Program-made: the position numbers and the translations under genes
In this document: in pieces, positions 63,636 through 64,000 of the stretch
Position numbering within the stretch: the first letter of the stretch is position 1
Layout of the letters: the number at the start of each line of letters is the position of its first letter
Assembly: GCF_002135375.1 (NCBI RefSeq)
Contig: NZ_NEGH01000006.1
Span: 112,587-176,586, forward strand
From: Acinetobacter sp. ANC 4558
Lineage (GTDB): Bacteria > Pseudomonadota > Gammaproteobacteria > Pseudomonadales > Moraxellaceae
Reading direction: 5' to 3'
DNA length: 64,000 bases
Notes under the pieces: generated by a model
What the model was told of the DNA's origin: nothing
Database searches by the model: none
The model's input: the letters and a program-made list of their open reading frames with translations, nothing else

Positions 63636-64000
63636 TCAATTTCTTATATGAGATTGATTAATATTTCCTAGTAGTAGCCAAATAAAAATATAGACTAAAA
63701 CAACTGAGTTTTTATGGTTCTGTTTTTGCTTATCATATCGAGTTGCAATCTCTCTGAAATACTTTAATCTGGTAAATGTATTTTCAATTAAGTGTCTCAT
63801 TTTATATAAACATTAATTCATATAATTACTAATCGATTGTATTCTAGAATTCTGCGGAATATGTGCTTTAGCTGTTATTTTTTCTATCAATTTTCTCCGT
63901 ATTTTTAAGCCCTATCTTTTATTAGTACAAAATCATCAGTATTTATTATGCCTATTTGTTTAACCAATATTTTTAATAGATGGTGATTAATTCTATTGAA
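63636..64000 (-). pseudogene. Decayed IS5-family transposase fragment (continues past window edge)
   Basis: On the minus strand the C-terminal transposase text MRHLIENTFTRLKYFREIAT and RYDKQKQNHKNSVVLVYIFI reads from 63800 to a stop at 63636-63638. Upstream pieces occur in shifted frames (AHIPQNSRIQSISNYMN; LKILVKQIGIINTDDF). This order matches the end of IS5-type transposases (HLIENxFxRLKHFRxIATRYDK). Stops and shifts show it is dead. It is a different subgroup from the relic at 22330-23060. Confidence 0.75.

Overview
The window reads as a chromosomal segment of an Acinetobacter-like gammaproteobacterium (Moraxellaceae). The DNA is AT-rich, and the housekeeping proteins (CarA/CarB, GreA, FtsH, RlmE, NfuA, HemE, TrpGDC, YaeQ) are of the type found in that group. 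The genus is inferred from gene content and protein style, without a database search.

Layout. 0-4 kb: the 3' part of a TonB-dependent receptor, then tonB-exbB-exbD, which powers such receptors. 4-20 kb: mostly core genes on both strands (CatB-like acetyltransferase, greA, carAB with an apparent attenuator leader, yhbY, rlmE, ftsH, folP, folD). This stretch includes two almost identical tRNA-Leu(UAA) units flanking one unrecognised membrane-protein gene, and a tRNA-Cys. 19-30.5 kb: small lipoprotein paralogues, rhomboid protease, nfuA, a decayed IS5-type transposase, a patatin-like lipoprotein, a thioesterase, a TetR/MFS pair, two small secreted paralogues sharing a conserved 5'-UTR hairpin, a COG0523 GTPase, yaeQ and an FKBP.

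30.6-50.8 kb is the striking part. After about 0.9 kb of very AT-rich DNA comes a long same-strand cluster. It opens with a two-partner secretion pair (a short TpsA exoprotein of 847 aa and a TpsB transporter). It runs into a dedicated type II fatty-acid/polyketide set: AcpS-type PPTase, FabG-like ketoreductase, FabZ-like dehydratase, ACP, GcvT-like protein, a fused ketosynthase-chain length factor, another KS-like protein and an unknown protein. A Lol-like envelope export module follows (LolD-like ATPase, periplasmic helical protein, FtsX/LolC-like permease, LolA-like carrier, outer-membrane barrel). A FabD-like malonyltransferase and a polytopic membrane protein close it. Spacing is very tight, with several overlaps. 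My reading, which is inference, is that the locus makes a special acyl or polyene chain and moves it to the outer membrane. The secreted TpsA protein may be the partner or acceptor of that chain.

50.9-64 kb returns to core genes: pnuC, def, an MHS-type transporter, pirin, an L,D-transpeptidase, hemE, a DUF817 protein, folE, an Smr protein, and trpG-trpD-trpC with an extended -10 promoter. The window ends in an AlpA-like regulator and a decayed IS5-family transposase, which marks another accessory junction.
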